A stretch of 64,000 nucleotides of DNA from CALMEC01 sp963765105 (GTDB lineage Bacteria; Actinomycetota; Thermoleophilia; Miltoncostaeales; Miltoncostaeaceae), in the NCBI GenBank assembly GCA_963765105.1, contig CAVXUW010000002.1, positions 1,302,001 through 1,366,000 of the forward strand, written 5' to 3'. Made by a program: the position numbers and the translations under genes. Below the pieces are notes generated by a model. It worked only from the letters and a program-made list of their open reading frames with translations. It was not told the DNA's origin and searched no databases. Every line of letters begins with the position of its first letter. Position 1 is the first letter of the stretch. Shown here piece after piece: positions 18,054 through 27,078 of the stretch.

Positions 18054-20423
18054 ATGACTGATGCCCGAGAACAGTTTGCGGACTTGTTCTCAAGGGCGAC
18101 CGATGGATGCTCGCCATTCGCCTGGCAGACTGCGCTCGCACTGTCAGCTGAGGTGCCGCAACTTGTGCGAGTGCCAACCGGTGCGGGAAAGACCGAAGGT
18201 GCGGTGCTGGGCTGGTTGTGGCGCCGCCGATTCGCCGAGAGTTCAATCAGGGCGGCGACGCCGAGACGCTTGGCCTACTGCCTGCCCATGCGGGTGCTTG
18301 TCGAGCAGACTGTCGACCGATGCCAGACCATGATCGACCGGTTGGGACTCACTGACCAGATACGAACGCACCAACTTATGGGTGGGGCGGTTGCCCGTGA
18401 CTGGAAAGACCGACCGGAAGACGATCAGATTCTTGTCGGCACACTCGATCAGCTCTTGTCACGAGCCTTGATGCGCGGGTATGGCGTATCCCGCTACCAG
18501 TGGCCCGTCGACTTCGCGTTGTTGCACAACGACGTCATCTGGGTCTACGACGAGGTCCAACTATTCGGGGAGGCGCTCGCCACGAGCGCCCAGCTCGAAG
18601 GCTTTCGTCGGGCGCTGCCGCCTGGCGTTGGACCTTCGACAAGTCTTTGGATGTCAGCCACCGTGGATCCCGAATGGCTCGGTACAGTCGACCACCCCAG
18701 CCCGACATCGGAACGGGTACTCGGGCTCAGTGACGACGACCGTATTGGGACACTCGCAAAGCGGCTTGCAGCGATCAAACACGTCGCGGAAGTTGAGGCC
18801 CTTGATGCCGCCGCCGTGACCTCGGGCCACCGCCCGGGGACGTTGACGCTTGTCGTCCTCAACACGGTCAAGACCGCGCGAGAGCTGCACGAGAAGCTGA
18901 AGCGATCAAAGGCGCTCGGCGATGCCGACCTCGTGCTCCTGCACTCCCGGTTCCGGCCGGATGATCGACGCTGCGCTGTCGAGCGGCTCCGCGCTGACAT
19001 CGACCCGGCTGGTCCCGGCCGGATCGTCGTCTCGACGCAGGTCATCGAGGCCGGGGTCGATGTCAGCGCGGCGTTGCTCATGACCGAAGCTGCTCCGTGG
19101 GCAAGCCTCGTCCAACGTTTCGGGCGCTGTAACCGGTTCGGCGAACATGCCGACGCCGTCGTCCAGTGGGCCAAGCCCGCCAAGCCACTGCCGTACGAGG
19201 CAGACGAAGTCGATGCCGCAGTCGAGACCCTTCGAGCCGTCGAGGGAGGTGGCGTCGGCCCGGACGCTCTTGACGACATCGACGCGCCACTCAAGATGCC
19301 GCCACGCCGGTTTGTGATCCGTCGCCGCGACTTCTTGGGACTGTTCGACACCGCACCCGACCTGACCGGACTCGACCTCGACGTCAGTCGCTTCATTCGC
19401 GACGGCGACGACCTGACGGTGTCGTTGGCGTGGCGAGAACTGGGCAAACAGCCTCCCGACGAGGACACCGCCGAGCTCCGAGCCGAGGAGTTGTGCCCGA
19501 TCACGCTCACTGAGCTACGTGATCTGCTCAAGCAGAAAAGCGCGCCGGTCGTGTGGCGCTTTGACACGGTGGACGCCCAGTGGACGCGAATCTGGCCGCA
19601 GGACATCCGTCCGGGGCTCCGACTGCTGACCGATGTTTCTGCGGGCCGCTACACCCCGGACAGAGGATTCGACCTCAGCGCGACGGCGATGGTCGAGGCT
19701 GTCGAAGGAGCTGACGACGACGCGCCTGAGGGAGTCGATGGAGAGGCGGTCGCCGAACTGATCGGCAACTGGCTGACGTTGCGCGAGCACACAGAGGGGG
19801 TGGGTGCGGAGTTGGAGGCGCTCCTGACTCGGTTCGATCTCGACGGCGACGACGGCCGGGCGCTACGAGAAGCCGCGCAGCTCCACGACTGGGGAAAGGC
19901 TCACGATGTCTTCCAAGAGGCTATGCACGCCGAGACAGCGCTTGCCGGCCCGCCCGATGGAACAGGCCGCGACGTGATCCTGGCGAAGCGTGTCGGGCGT
20001 GCCCCGCGATATACCCGCCGCGGATTCCGACACGAGCTGGCATCCGCTCTCGCCTACCTTGCGTCGCACGAGACCCCTGACCCTCTCGTCACCTACCTCG
20101 TCGCAGCTCACCACGGCCGCGTCAGACTGGGCGCACGCGCCATCCCCCAAGAAGCAGCAGCCCACTTCCGGCCGACCGTCCTGGGTTGCGCGACCGGCGA
20201 CAGACTGCCCCAGGTCCAACTCGACACGAGCACAGTCTGCTCGGAGGTGACGCTTGACCTCGCCCCTCTGGAGCTCGGGGCGGACACCGGCGAGACATAC
20301 ACCGACATGGCACTCGGCCTGCTCGAGTGTCTCGGCCCCATCCGACTTGGGTTCCTCGAAGCGATCCTCCGCACCGCCGATGTCCGCCGCAGTCGCATTG
20401 AAGAAGAGCAGGCCCAACTGTGA
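18054..20423 (+). CDS. cas3: CRISPR effector nuclease-helicase Cas3, type I-G (HD at C-terminus)
   Basis: 789 residues from ATG at 18054. The superfamily 2 helicase comes first: RVPTGAGKTEG (Walker A, 41-47), YDEVQ box (165-169), WMSATV (199-204), a second RecA lobe with STQVIEAGVDV and QRFGRCNRFG. An HD nuclease domain is at the C-terminus: QLHDWGK with H611-D612 and AAHHGR with H686-H687. This reversed helicase-HD order is characteristic of type I-G (formerly I-U) and separates it from most other type I Cas3 proteins. It unwinds and degrades target DNA recruited by the Csb/Csx17 Cascade. First gene of the operon; the next gene overlaps its stop by 4 nt. Confidence 0.93.
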   Translation: MTDAREQFADLFSRATDGCSPFAWQTALALSAEVPQLVRVPTGAGKTEGAVLGWLWRRRFAESSIRAATPRRLAYCLPMRVLVEQTVDRCQTMIDRLGLTDQIRTHQLMGGAVARDWKDRPEDDQILVGTLDQLLSRALMRGYGVSRYQWPVDFALLHNDVIWVYDEVQLFGEALATSAQLEGFRRALPPGVGPSTSLWMSATVDPEWLGTVDHPSPTSERVLGLSDDDRIGTLAKRLAAIKHVAEVEALDAAAVTSGHRPGTLTLVVLNTVKTARELHEKLKRSKALGDADLVLLHSRFRPDDRRCAVERLRADIDPAGPGRIVVSTQVIEAGVDVSAALLMTEAAPWASLVQRFGRCNRFGEHADAVVQWAKPAKPLPYEADEVDAAVETLRAVEGGGVGPDALDDIDAPLKMPPRRFVIRRRDFLGLFDTAPDLTGLDLDVSRFIRDGDDLTVSLAWRELGKQPPDEDTAELRAEELCPITLTELRDLLKQKSAPVVWRFDTVDAQWTRIWPQDIRPGLRLLTDVSAGRYTPDRGFDLSATAMVEAVEGADDDAPEGVDGEAVAELIGNWLTLREHTEGVGAELEALLTRFDLDGDDGRALREAAQLHDWGKAHDVFQEAMHAETALAGPPDGTGRDVILAKRVGRAPRYTRRGFRHELASALAYLASHETPDPLVTYLVAAHHGRVRLGARAIPQEAAAHFRPTVLGCATGDRLPQVQLDTSTVCSEVTLDLAPLELGADTGETYTDMALGLLECLGPIRLGFLEAILRTADVRRSRIEEEQAQL

Positions 20424-22504
20424 ACGATCACGTGCTCACCGGTTGCCGGAGCACGCCGCTGCTCTCCTACCTCAAGGCCCTCGGAATAGCACGACTTCTG
20501 CACCGAGTCGATCCTTCCGTCCGACTGTGGTGGGGCCGCGACGGCTTTGCGAGGCTTCGGACGGTACTCAATCAGGACGCGCTCCTGAGGTACTTCATCG
20601 AGGAATACGAGCCTTCCCCGATCGTCAGTCCATGGAATCTAGAAAGCGGTTTCTTCCCTGGGAAGTTCGGGGATGCCCTCCACGGAGTGGAAACGTCCGC
20701 AACCCCTCGATTGCTCGAGATTCGCCAGGCGATTGAGAGCGGGCGGGCAGCACTGACCGAGAGACACCTGGTGCATGCTCCCAAAGGGGCTGATAAAGAC
20801 GAGTTCATCGAAGCGTGGCGGGCGGGCTGCCCTGAGTCCTGTCTGGAATGGCTTGACGCGGCCTGGGGTCTCACCGACGAGAAGCCACGGCCCAACCCGC
20901 TCCTTGTCAGTGGTGGTGTCGATAGCCGCTTTGAGTTTGCCAGGAACTTTGTTGAACGACTGGAAGACTGTCTGCCTCAACTTTTCGTTCCGCAAGCCGA
21001 AACGAATCGCTCGACGGAGCTGCTGGTCTACGCACTCTTTGATCGCGACACGACGCGACTCGATGTCGTTGCTGTCGGGATGTTCGCGCCCGGCCGCAAC
21101 GGTCTGCCCAATTCATCAAGTTCGTCCTCACCCCAGTCGATCTCGAGTCCCTGGGACTATGTACTGCTGCTGGAGGGTTCGCTGGCATTCGCCGGTGGCG
21201 TCGCGCGCCACCTAGGGTCGGTAGTTGCGTCCTTCCCGTTCGCATTCAAGGGTTCAGCCGTTCGGGGGCGTGGAGCCGATACGGAGAACCCCGACAAGCT
21301 CAAAGGAGAGGCCTGGCTGCCCATCTGGCATTTACCCGCTCCCTGGGGTTCGGTTAGGCGTTTGCTGGCAGAGGGGCGTGCTCAAGATGGCCGCGGACAG
21401 TCGCGGACCGGCCGAAACCTCGTACGCGCGCTCGCGGATCTCGGCGTTGAGCGCGGGATAGCAAGCTTCGAACGTACGCTCATCGCGCAGCGCAACGGGC
21501 AGTCTTCGACTGCCGTTTCCCTAGGCCGGGTCGATGTTCGTTCAGTGCCTGGCGTTGGAGTCATGCGTGCTGCAGATCAGTGGTTGGCGACGGCCAGAGG
21601 TTTCAGCTCGTCCAACGTTCGAGCGACTGTGGACGTTGTTGATCGAGCCGCCTATGCAGCCGCCTCCGCGTCGGCGGGTGCCTCGCTCGAGGAATGGCTG
21701 CGGGCCCTCGCAGATTTACAGATTGCAGTCGGTGGCCGGGCCGGAGTTCGCGACCGTTCGGCACGCAGCCATGTCGCACCGCTCGCCCGCCTCCCCTGGG
21801 ATCTTGTGCTCGCTCTCGGCAGTTCCGCAGAGGTTCGATTGGCCCGCACACTCGCTGCGATCGGTCGCGGAGCTGGGCAATCTGGCCTGCGCGCGCTCAT
21901 TGAGCCAGTCGAGGTCCGAGCTGGTGGGTGGTTTCAATGGAGTCAGAACGTTCGCGGCGCGAGCGCAGCAAGCCTCCGCCAACCTTTGGCGACCATGGCG
22001 CGCCTCGCACAGATCGGGGCGGCCCAGGGTGAGGAGTGGAAGGGAGGGGCGTCCCTAGATGACGCACTTGTCTTCTTGTCTGGGCGACTTGATGACCGTC
22101 GTCTAATGCAACTCGCCTTTGCCCTCACTCTCTGTGTGCCGGCACCACTCCCGGAGGGCGGCAACGTGACGAGCGCAAGCGGGGTTGATCGCCTGTACGC
22201 GGTCTGTCGCCTGGCAACGGTACCGACGTCGGTGGAGGGCCGTGAACACCCGCGTCCACCCGCTCGTGACGTGATTCCGGCGCTTGCAGCAGGTCGGCCT
22301 GAGCGCGCGTTGCGCGCCGCGGTCCGCCACCTGCGCTCTGCGGGACGTACCCCGTTGACGTCATTGGTTGATGTGACTTCCACCCGTGAGCATGCGCGCC
22401 GCGTGGCCGCTGCACTCGCTATCCCGCTTCGATCACCAGATCTGGAACAGCTCGGGCGGGTCGTCTTCGTACCGCCCACCGAACCCGAAGGGATCAACCC
22501 ATGA
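20420..22504 (+). CDS. csx17: Type I-G Cascade large subunit Csx17 (Cas8-like)
   Basis: 694 residues, opening with the family signature LTGCRSTPLLSYLKALGIAR. The rest is a poorly conserved large subunit that in type I-G recognises the PAM and recruits Cas3. GTG at 20420 overlaps the cas3 stop (GTGA), and its own stop overlaps the csb1 ATG. No catalytic motif is visible, as expected. Function by homology and position. Confidence 0.88.
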   Translation: MNDHVLTGCRSTPLLSYLKALGIARLLHRVDPSVRLWWGRDGFARLRTVLNQDALLRYFIEEYEPSPIVSPWNLESGFFPGKFGDALHGVETSATPRLLEIRQAIESGRAALTERHLVHAPKGADKDEFIEAWRAGCPESCLEWLDAAWGLTDEKPRPNPLLVSGGVDSRFEFARNFVERLEDCLPQLFVPQAETNRSTELLVYALFDRDTTRLDVVAVGMFAPGRNGLPNSSSSSSPQSISSPWDYVLLLEGSLAFAGGVARHLGSVVASFPFAFKGSAVRGRGADTENPDKLKGEAWLPIWHLPAPWGSVRRLLAEGRAQDGRGQSRTGRNLVRALADLGVERGIASFERTLIAQRNGQSSTAVSLGRVDVRSVPGVGVMRAADQWLATARGFSSSNVRATVDVVDRAAYAAASASAGASLEEWLRALADLQIAVGGRAGVRDRSARSHVAPLARLPWDLVLALGSSAEVRLARTLAAIGRGAGQSGLRALIEPVEVRAGGWFQWSQNVRGASAASLRQPLATMARLAQIGAAQGEEWKGGASLDDALVFLSGRLDDRRLMQLAFALTLCVPAPLPEGGNVTSASGVDRLYAVCRLATVPTSVEGREHPRPPARDVIPALAAGRPERALRAAVRHLRSAGRTPLTSLVDVTSTREHARRVAAALAIPLRSPDLEQLGRVVFVPPTEPEGINP

Positions 22505-23523
22505 GCATCGCCCCCCTCCTCGACGCGCCGCGCATCAAGATCGTCGCCAGACTGGCGCCGTTGGCGGGCACGCGCTTTCAGCCGACCGGGTTCCCTGACC
22601 TCGGGGCCGCCACCTACCCAAGTCCGACCGAACCTGGAACGACCCTCCTCCTTGTGGAGTCGGTTCAGTCGATGGCAAATCGGCTCGAAGCGCAACTGTG
22701 GCCTGTTGGCAGTTTGTCGCCCGCGAGTGTGGCGGAAGGGTTGGCATATGTCCGCATCGCATCCGCAGCGGGCGAGTACCTAACGTCCAGCCGGACGGAG
22801 TCGCACAGGCTGGCGTCGGCCTACATCAAGGACGCGAACTTCAGCGGAGTAAAGGGGCTGAACCTCATCGGCGAAAGGCTCGGTTTGGCGAAGAACCAGC
22901 CGATGGATCATGCCAAGGTTCATCGGGCGATCTTCGCCATGGATCCACTGTGCCTTTTACATGGCGTCTTCTTCGCCGACAATACCTGGCCTGGCCAACC
23001 GAAGATCGCCCGTGCGGTCAGCGCCTTCGTCGAAGCCGAAGGTGCGCAGGAGGCCTACTCGGGTGGCGTGAAGTTCGACCAGGTCTCAAATGCTGGCGAC
23101 AAGGACGCGGGCAAAGGCTCGGCGGAGGGCTTTGGCAACGTGCCATTCCCGCGCACGGAGTACGTCGCCCGCTCCATCACCGCCTACTTCGTTCTCGACA
23201 CCTCGCAGATCCGCCGGTATCACCTTGAACGCCGCGAACAGGAGCTGCTCCTTGCATTGGCGCTGTTCGAGATCAGGTCGCTCCTCGACGAGGGGCTTCG
23301 GCTGCGTACCGCGTGTGACCTCGAGGTCGTTGAGGAACCCACGCTCGAACGGCCGGCAGACGCCGCCCTGCCCAACCAGGCGACGCTCGCGGAATGGGTA
23401 CGCGAACGAATCGGCACTCCGCAGTCGCCACTCGATGGTGTCTACGAGACCAAGCCTGTGAAGACCGTCAAGAAGGCTGACACCGAGCCGACCGAGGCGG
23501 ACGAAGCCACCGAGGAGCAGTAG
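22501..23523 (+). CDS. csb1: Type I-G Cas7 backbone subunit Csb1
   Basis: 340 residues. The N-terminal motif FQPTGFPDLGAATYP followed by LLVESVQSMANRLEA is diagnostic of the Csb1 (GSU0053) family, the RAMP-fold protein that polymerises along crRNA. The C-terminal 30 residues are lysine- and glutamate-rich and probably disordered. ATG at 22501 overlaps the csx17 stop (ATGA); the stop TAG overlaps the csb2 GTG by one base. Confidence 0.93.
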   Translation: MSIAPLLDAPRIKIVARLAPLAGTRFQPTGFPDLGAATYPSPTEPGTTLLLVESVQSMANRLEAQLWPVGSLSPASVAEGLAYVRIASAAGEYLTSSRTESHRLASAYIKDANFSGVKGLNLIGERLGLAKNQPMDHAKVHRAIFAMDPLCLLHGVFFADNTWPGQPKIARAVSAFVEAEGAQEAYSGGVKFDQVSNAGDKDAGKGSAEGFGNVPFPRTEYVARSITAYFVLDTSQIRRYHLERREQELLLALALFEIRSLLDEGLRLRTACDLEVVEEPTLERPADAALPNQATLAEWVRERIGTPQSPLDGVYETKPVKTVKKADTEPTEADEATEEQ

Positions 23524-24914
23524 TGATAGTGGTGGGCATCGAACTGCTCGCAGGCCGCTACCACGCGACGGCCTGGGGACGTGCAGCAAATGAGGGCGAG
23601 CCAGAGTGGCCCCCGTCGCCGTGGCGGCTCGCCCGCGCCTTGGTCAGCGCAGCGTGGAGACTTGGCATGGCCGAAAACCGCGCCGACGAGATCAGCAGAT
23701 TGCTCCGAACGCTGACCGCCCCGCCGCGGATTACGTTGCCGCGCGCGATCGCCGCGCACACCCGGCACTACATGCCGATCAATGGCGGCCTGAACACGAC
23801 TCTCGTGCTCGACCCGTTCACGCGTACCGATGGCACGCCCATCTGCTTTGTCTGGGACGACGTGGAGCTAACGACGGACCAGGTCGAGCTGCTGGATAGC
23901 CTGCTCGATGCGGTCGGGTACTTCGGTCGTGGTGAGGCACCATGCGTCGCCAGCAGGGTCGACGAGTGCCCCGCGGGCGCGCTGAACGCAATTCCGCTGG
24001 CGATGGCGGGAGATACGGGTGACGGCGACATTGTCCAGGTGCTGTGCCTCACGGAAGAAGTCTCCGTGGCCGCACTGTCGGAGTCCACCGCCGAGCGTCA
24101 AAAGAAACGCCTCGTCAGTCCACCGGCCGGACGCTTCGTCAGCTACCTACGTCCCCGCGGCGCACTCGATCCCCCTGTCAGGCGCATCGTCGCCGAGCCG
24201 GACCCGCCGGTACATGTGTTGCGGTTTGCCATCGAATCCGCGGCCCCGGTTCCGTTCACCAACGCGATCCAGCTCGCCGATCGCTACCGCGCTGCGGTCC
24301 TCAAACGCGCTGACTCGGCATCTCCCCGAACGATCTCGGTGCTTCGAGGCAAAGACGGGGACGACGGACCGGTGAGGCAGGGTCACGATCACTGCCACTA
24401 CCTCATCACAGACGAACGCGGCGACCGCCGCGCCGATCGCCTGACCGTGTGGTGCACGGCAGGGCTCGATGCGGATGCGGTTCGGGCGCTCGATGTCGTC
24501 ACGCTGCGAAGCTGGACCTTGGATCGTCCCGTCTCACTCGTGCTGCTGAGTCGATACATCGCGGGCGAGGCCCCTGATGCCGGGATCTTCGCCAATGCTC
24601 GTTGTTGGGAGTCCCATACCCCGTTCTTGCCGGTGCGCCATCCCAAGCACAGGGCCGGGAGCATCATCGACGGCTACGAGGATCAGGTGCGACTGGAACT
24701 TGCGCGCCGCGGATTTGCTGAGCCGACGGGCATCGAGCTGGTTCGTCAGCACCATCCCTCGTGGTCGAGTTTCCGGCGCGAGCGTGACCGTCGTCGCGAT
24801 CCGGATGTACCGGCTCTTGGAGTCCGGCTCACGTTCGCCGAGCCGGTACGGGGACCGATCGCGATCGGCAAACACAGTCACTTTGGTATGGGTCTCTTCG
24901 TGCCGAGTACCTGA
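23523..24914 (+). CDS. csb2: Type I-G Csb2 (Cas5-Cas6-like fused subunit)
   Basis: 463 residues. The Cas5-like N-terminus VVGIELLAGRYHATAWGR and PEWPPSPWRLARALVSA is the Csb2 (GSU0054) signature. The C-terminal part contains a Cas6-like RAMP region ending in the glycine-rich GPIAIGKHSHFGMGLF. In this subtype Csb2 caps the crRNA and is thought to process pre-crRNA; the catalytic histidine has to be assigned by alignment. GTG at 23523; its TGA overlaps the cas4-cas1 ATG (TGATG). Confidence 0.92.
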   Translation: MIVVGIELLAGRYHATAWGRAANEGEPEWPPSPWRLARALVSAAWRLGMAENRADEISRLLRTLTAPPRITLPRAIAAHTRHYMPINGGLNTTLVLDPFTRTDGTPICFVWDDVELTTDQVELLDSLLDAVGYFGRGEAPCVASRVDECPAGALNAIPLAMAGDTGDGDIVQVLCLTEEVSVAALSESTAERQKKRLVSPPAGRFVSYLRPRGALDPPVRRIVAEPDPPVHVLRFAIESAAPVPFTNAIQLADRYRAAVLKRADSASPRTISVLRGKDGDDGPVRQGHDHCHYLITDERGDRRADRLTVWCTAGLDADAVRALDVVTLRSWTLDRPVSLVLLSRYIAGEAPDAGIFANARCWESHTPFLPVRHPKHRAGSIIDGYEDQVRLELARRGFAEPTGIELVRQHHPSWSSFRRERDRRRDPDVPALGVRLTFAEPVRGPIAIGKHSHFGMGLFVPST

Positions 24915-26585
24915 TGAACCCACTAGCTTTAGAGGTGCCGGACCTCATCCCCGCGCGGATGTTGAACGAGTTCATCTACTGCCCGCGCCTGTTCCACTTG
25001 GAGTGGGTGCAAGCGGAATTCGCCGACAACGACGAGACGGTGCACGGTCGCTTCGTTCACGAACGAGCCGACAAGCCAGGCGGCAAGTTGCCCGAGCCGG
25101 CAGCGGTCGATGACGGGCTGCGGGCACGGTCGGTGATGCTCGATGCGCCCCTGCTCGGCATGGTGGCCAAGCTCGACATCGTCGAGTCCGCTGACGGCGC
25201 CGTCATGCCGGTCGAACGCAAACGTGGCAAACCCAGGGCGGACGGGTTCGTGTGGGAGCCCGAGGAGTTGCAGGTCGTCGCCCAAGCACTCATTCTGCGC
25301 GAGAACGGCTACCGCGTTGACGAGGGCATCATCAGCTTTCCCGAGGTCCGCCAACGCGTCAGCGTGACAATTACCGACGAGCGTGTCGCACAGCTCACCG
25401 AATATCTTGCCGAGCTGCGCATCGTCGCGGCCGGGCCTCCGCCTCCACCGCTCGTTGAGAGCCCGAAGTGCCCGCGATGTTCACTGGTCGGCATTTGTCT
25501 TCCGGACGAAACACGACTGCTGGCTGAGGGTTCAGAAGTGACCGAGAGCAGTTCAGCCACCCGCCGTCTCCTCACGCCGGCCGACGATGCCGCGCCGCTC
25601 TATGTACAGGAGCAAGGTGCGCGGATCTCGCGTCGCGGCGACCGTGTCGAAGTGGTCAAGGACGATGAGAAACTCGCGAGTATTCGTGCACTCGATGTCG
25701 CCCATGTGGCGATCTACGGGAACGTGTCGATATCGGCCGTCGCGCTTCGCAAGTTCGTGGAGGACTCGGTGGTGATCACCCATCACACCTACGGTGGATG
25801 GCTTGTGGCCCTCACTACCGGACCGGGTCATCGCAATGGCGACCTTCGCGTGCAGCAGTTCGCCGTGTGCGCAGACGCCGAGCGGTCTCTCGACATCGCC
25901 CGGGCGATCGTCGGAGGCAAGATCCGCAACAGCCGGACGCTGTTACGGCGAAACCACCCCGACCACCCAGCGGATGCCCTTGGTGACCTTGCTCGATTCG
26001 CGCGAAGATCCTCCTTCGCGGAGGACCCCGGAGTCTCCTCGGCCTGGAAGGGATAGCCGCTCGACGCTACTTTGAGCAGTTCGACGGAATGCTGCGAGGT
26101 CGCCATGGCATCGGCGGATTCACTTTTGAGGGACGCAACCGCCGCCCACCACGCGACCCGGTCAACGCGCTGCTGTCGTTCGCCTACTCGCTGCTCGTGC
26201 GCGAGGTCACGACCGCCGCGATCCACGTCGGCCTCGATCCGTACGTAGGCGTTTTTCACCGCCCGCGCTACGGCCGCCCTGCGCTGGCGCTCGATCTGGC
26301 CGAGGAGTTCCGGCCAATTGTCGGTGACTCAATAGTGATCAGCGTGATCAATACCGGGGAGATCGCACCCGAGGACTTCATCGTTCGCGGCGGAGGGTAC
26401 GCGCTTACGCCGACGGGAAGGAAGTCAATGATCGCCGCGTTCGAACGAAGAATGGCGACCGAGATTCAACATCCGGTCTTTCGCTACCGCGTCACCTACC
26501 GCCGCGCCATCGAGCTGCAAGCACGGATCCTGGCTCGTGTCTTTACCGGCGAGTACGCGTCCTACCGTCCATTCATGACCGCTGA
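24914..26585 (+). CDS. cas4-cas1: Cas4-Cas1 fusion, adaptation nuclease/integrase (two 1-nt gaps in frame)
   Basis: The Cas4 domain (about 1-210) has the iron-sulfur cysteines C23, C186, C189 and C195 and RecB-type nuclease residues D88, E101 and K103 (LDIVES, VERKRGK). Cas1 follows (from about 235): IYGNVSISAVALRKF, then, after a frame change, HRPRYGRPALALDLAEEF with metal-binding H, D and E. The first frame ends at TAG near 26,052, but the next frame carries on exactly where Cas1 should (LLGLEGIAARRYFEQFDGM). A missing base near 26,032 restores it, and another near 26,580 (ATGACC|GCTGA) restores a stop directly after FMT. Restored length about 557. The Cas4-Cas1 fusion is typical of type I-G; Cas4 sets prespacer PAM end and length. 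Confidence 0.88.
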
Positions 26586-26590
26586 ACCCC

Positions 26591-26886
26591 GTGCGACGCC
26601 GCTACCTCGTGTGCTACGACATCCGAGACTCGAAGCGTCTCCGAGAGACACACAGGTGATGGTCGGCCACGGTGATCCCCTGCAGTACTCGGTCTTTCTC
26701 TGCGACCTGTCCGGCATGGAGCGCACCCAGCTGGTGAGCCGACTGAAGAAGGTCCTCAACGAGTCCGTCGATAGCGTCGCCATCTTCGACCTCGGGCCGA
26801 CGGGATCATCAGGACCGGCGCGGCGGATCGAGACGATCGGGCCGACCCGGCCGATGCCGATCTCCGGCGAGCCGACTATCATCTAA
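26591..26886 (+). CDS. cas2: Cas2 adaptation subunit (one 1-nt gap in frame)
   Basis: GTG at 26591 reads RRRYLVCYDIRDSKRLRETHR, the Cas2 ferredoxin-fold start with the YDIRD motif, then a TGA. The adjacent frame continues with VMVGHGDPLQYSVFLCDLSG and runs to TAA at 26886. One missing base near 26,656 joins them into a normal 98-residue Cas2. Because the upstream cas1 also lacks a base, the sequence appears to run as one continuous 265-codon frame through both genes; that continuity is an artefact of two single-base gaps. Cas2 dimer bridges two Cas1 dimers during spacer integration. Confidence 0.85.
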
Positions 26887-27078
26887 CGTAGATTCGAGCG
26901 GTCCGAAGCGTCGCAAACGCTGGGGACCACTCGAATCACGTGAATTCCCTGCACCTTGACAACTTCAGTCCCGATCCGTCCTCTACGACCGTGACTACGT
27001 ACCCCAATTCCAGTTACCGTGCGAACCGCTCGAAAAGACCCCTAAGCGCCCGCTCATAGAGAGGCCAAACGAAGTGCC
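26887..27078 (+). promoter_or_regulatory. CRISPR leader
   Basis: A 192-nt non-coding stretch between cas2 and the first repeat, comparatively A/T-rich in places. A TTGACA at 26957-26962 could be a -35 element for pre-crRNA transcription, but no good -10 follows at 17 nt. Leader identity follows from three observations: it abuts the cas genes, the first repeat is intact and the far repeat is degenerate. Confidence 0.65.

Noticed and set aside
26089..26886. A cas1-cas2 gene fusion
   Set aside because: The continuous frame depends on two single-base gaps; the YDIRD start of Cas2 is in another frame and a Cas1 stop reappears when a base is restored.
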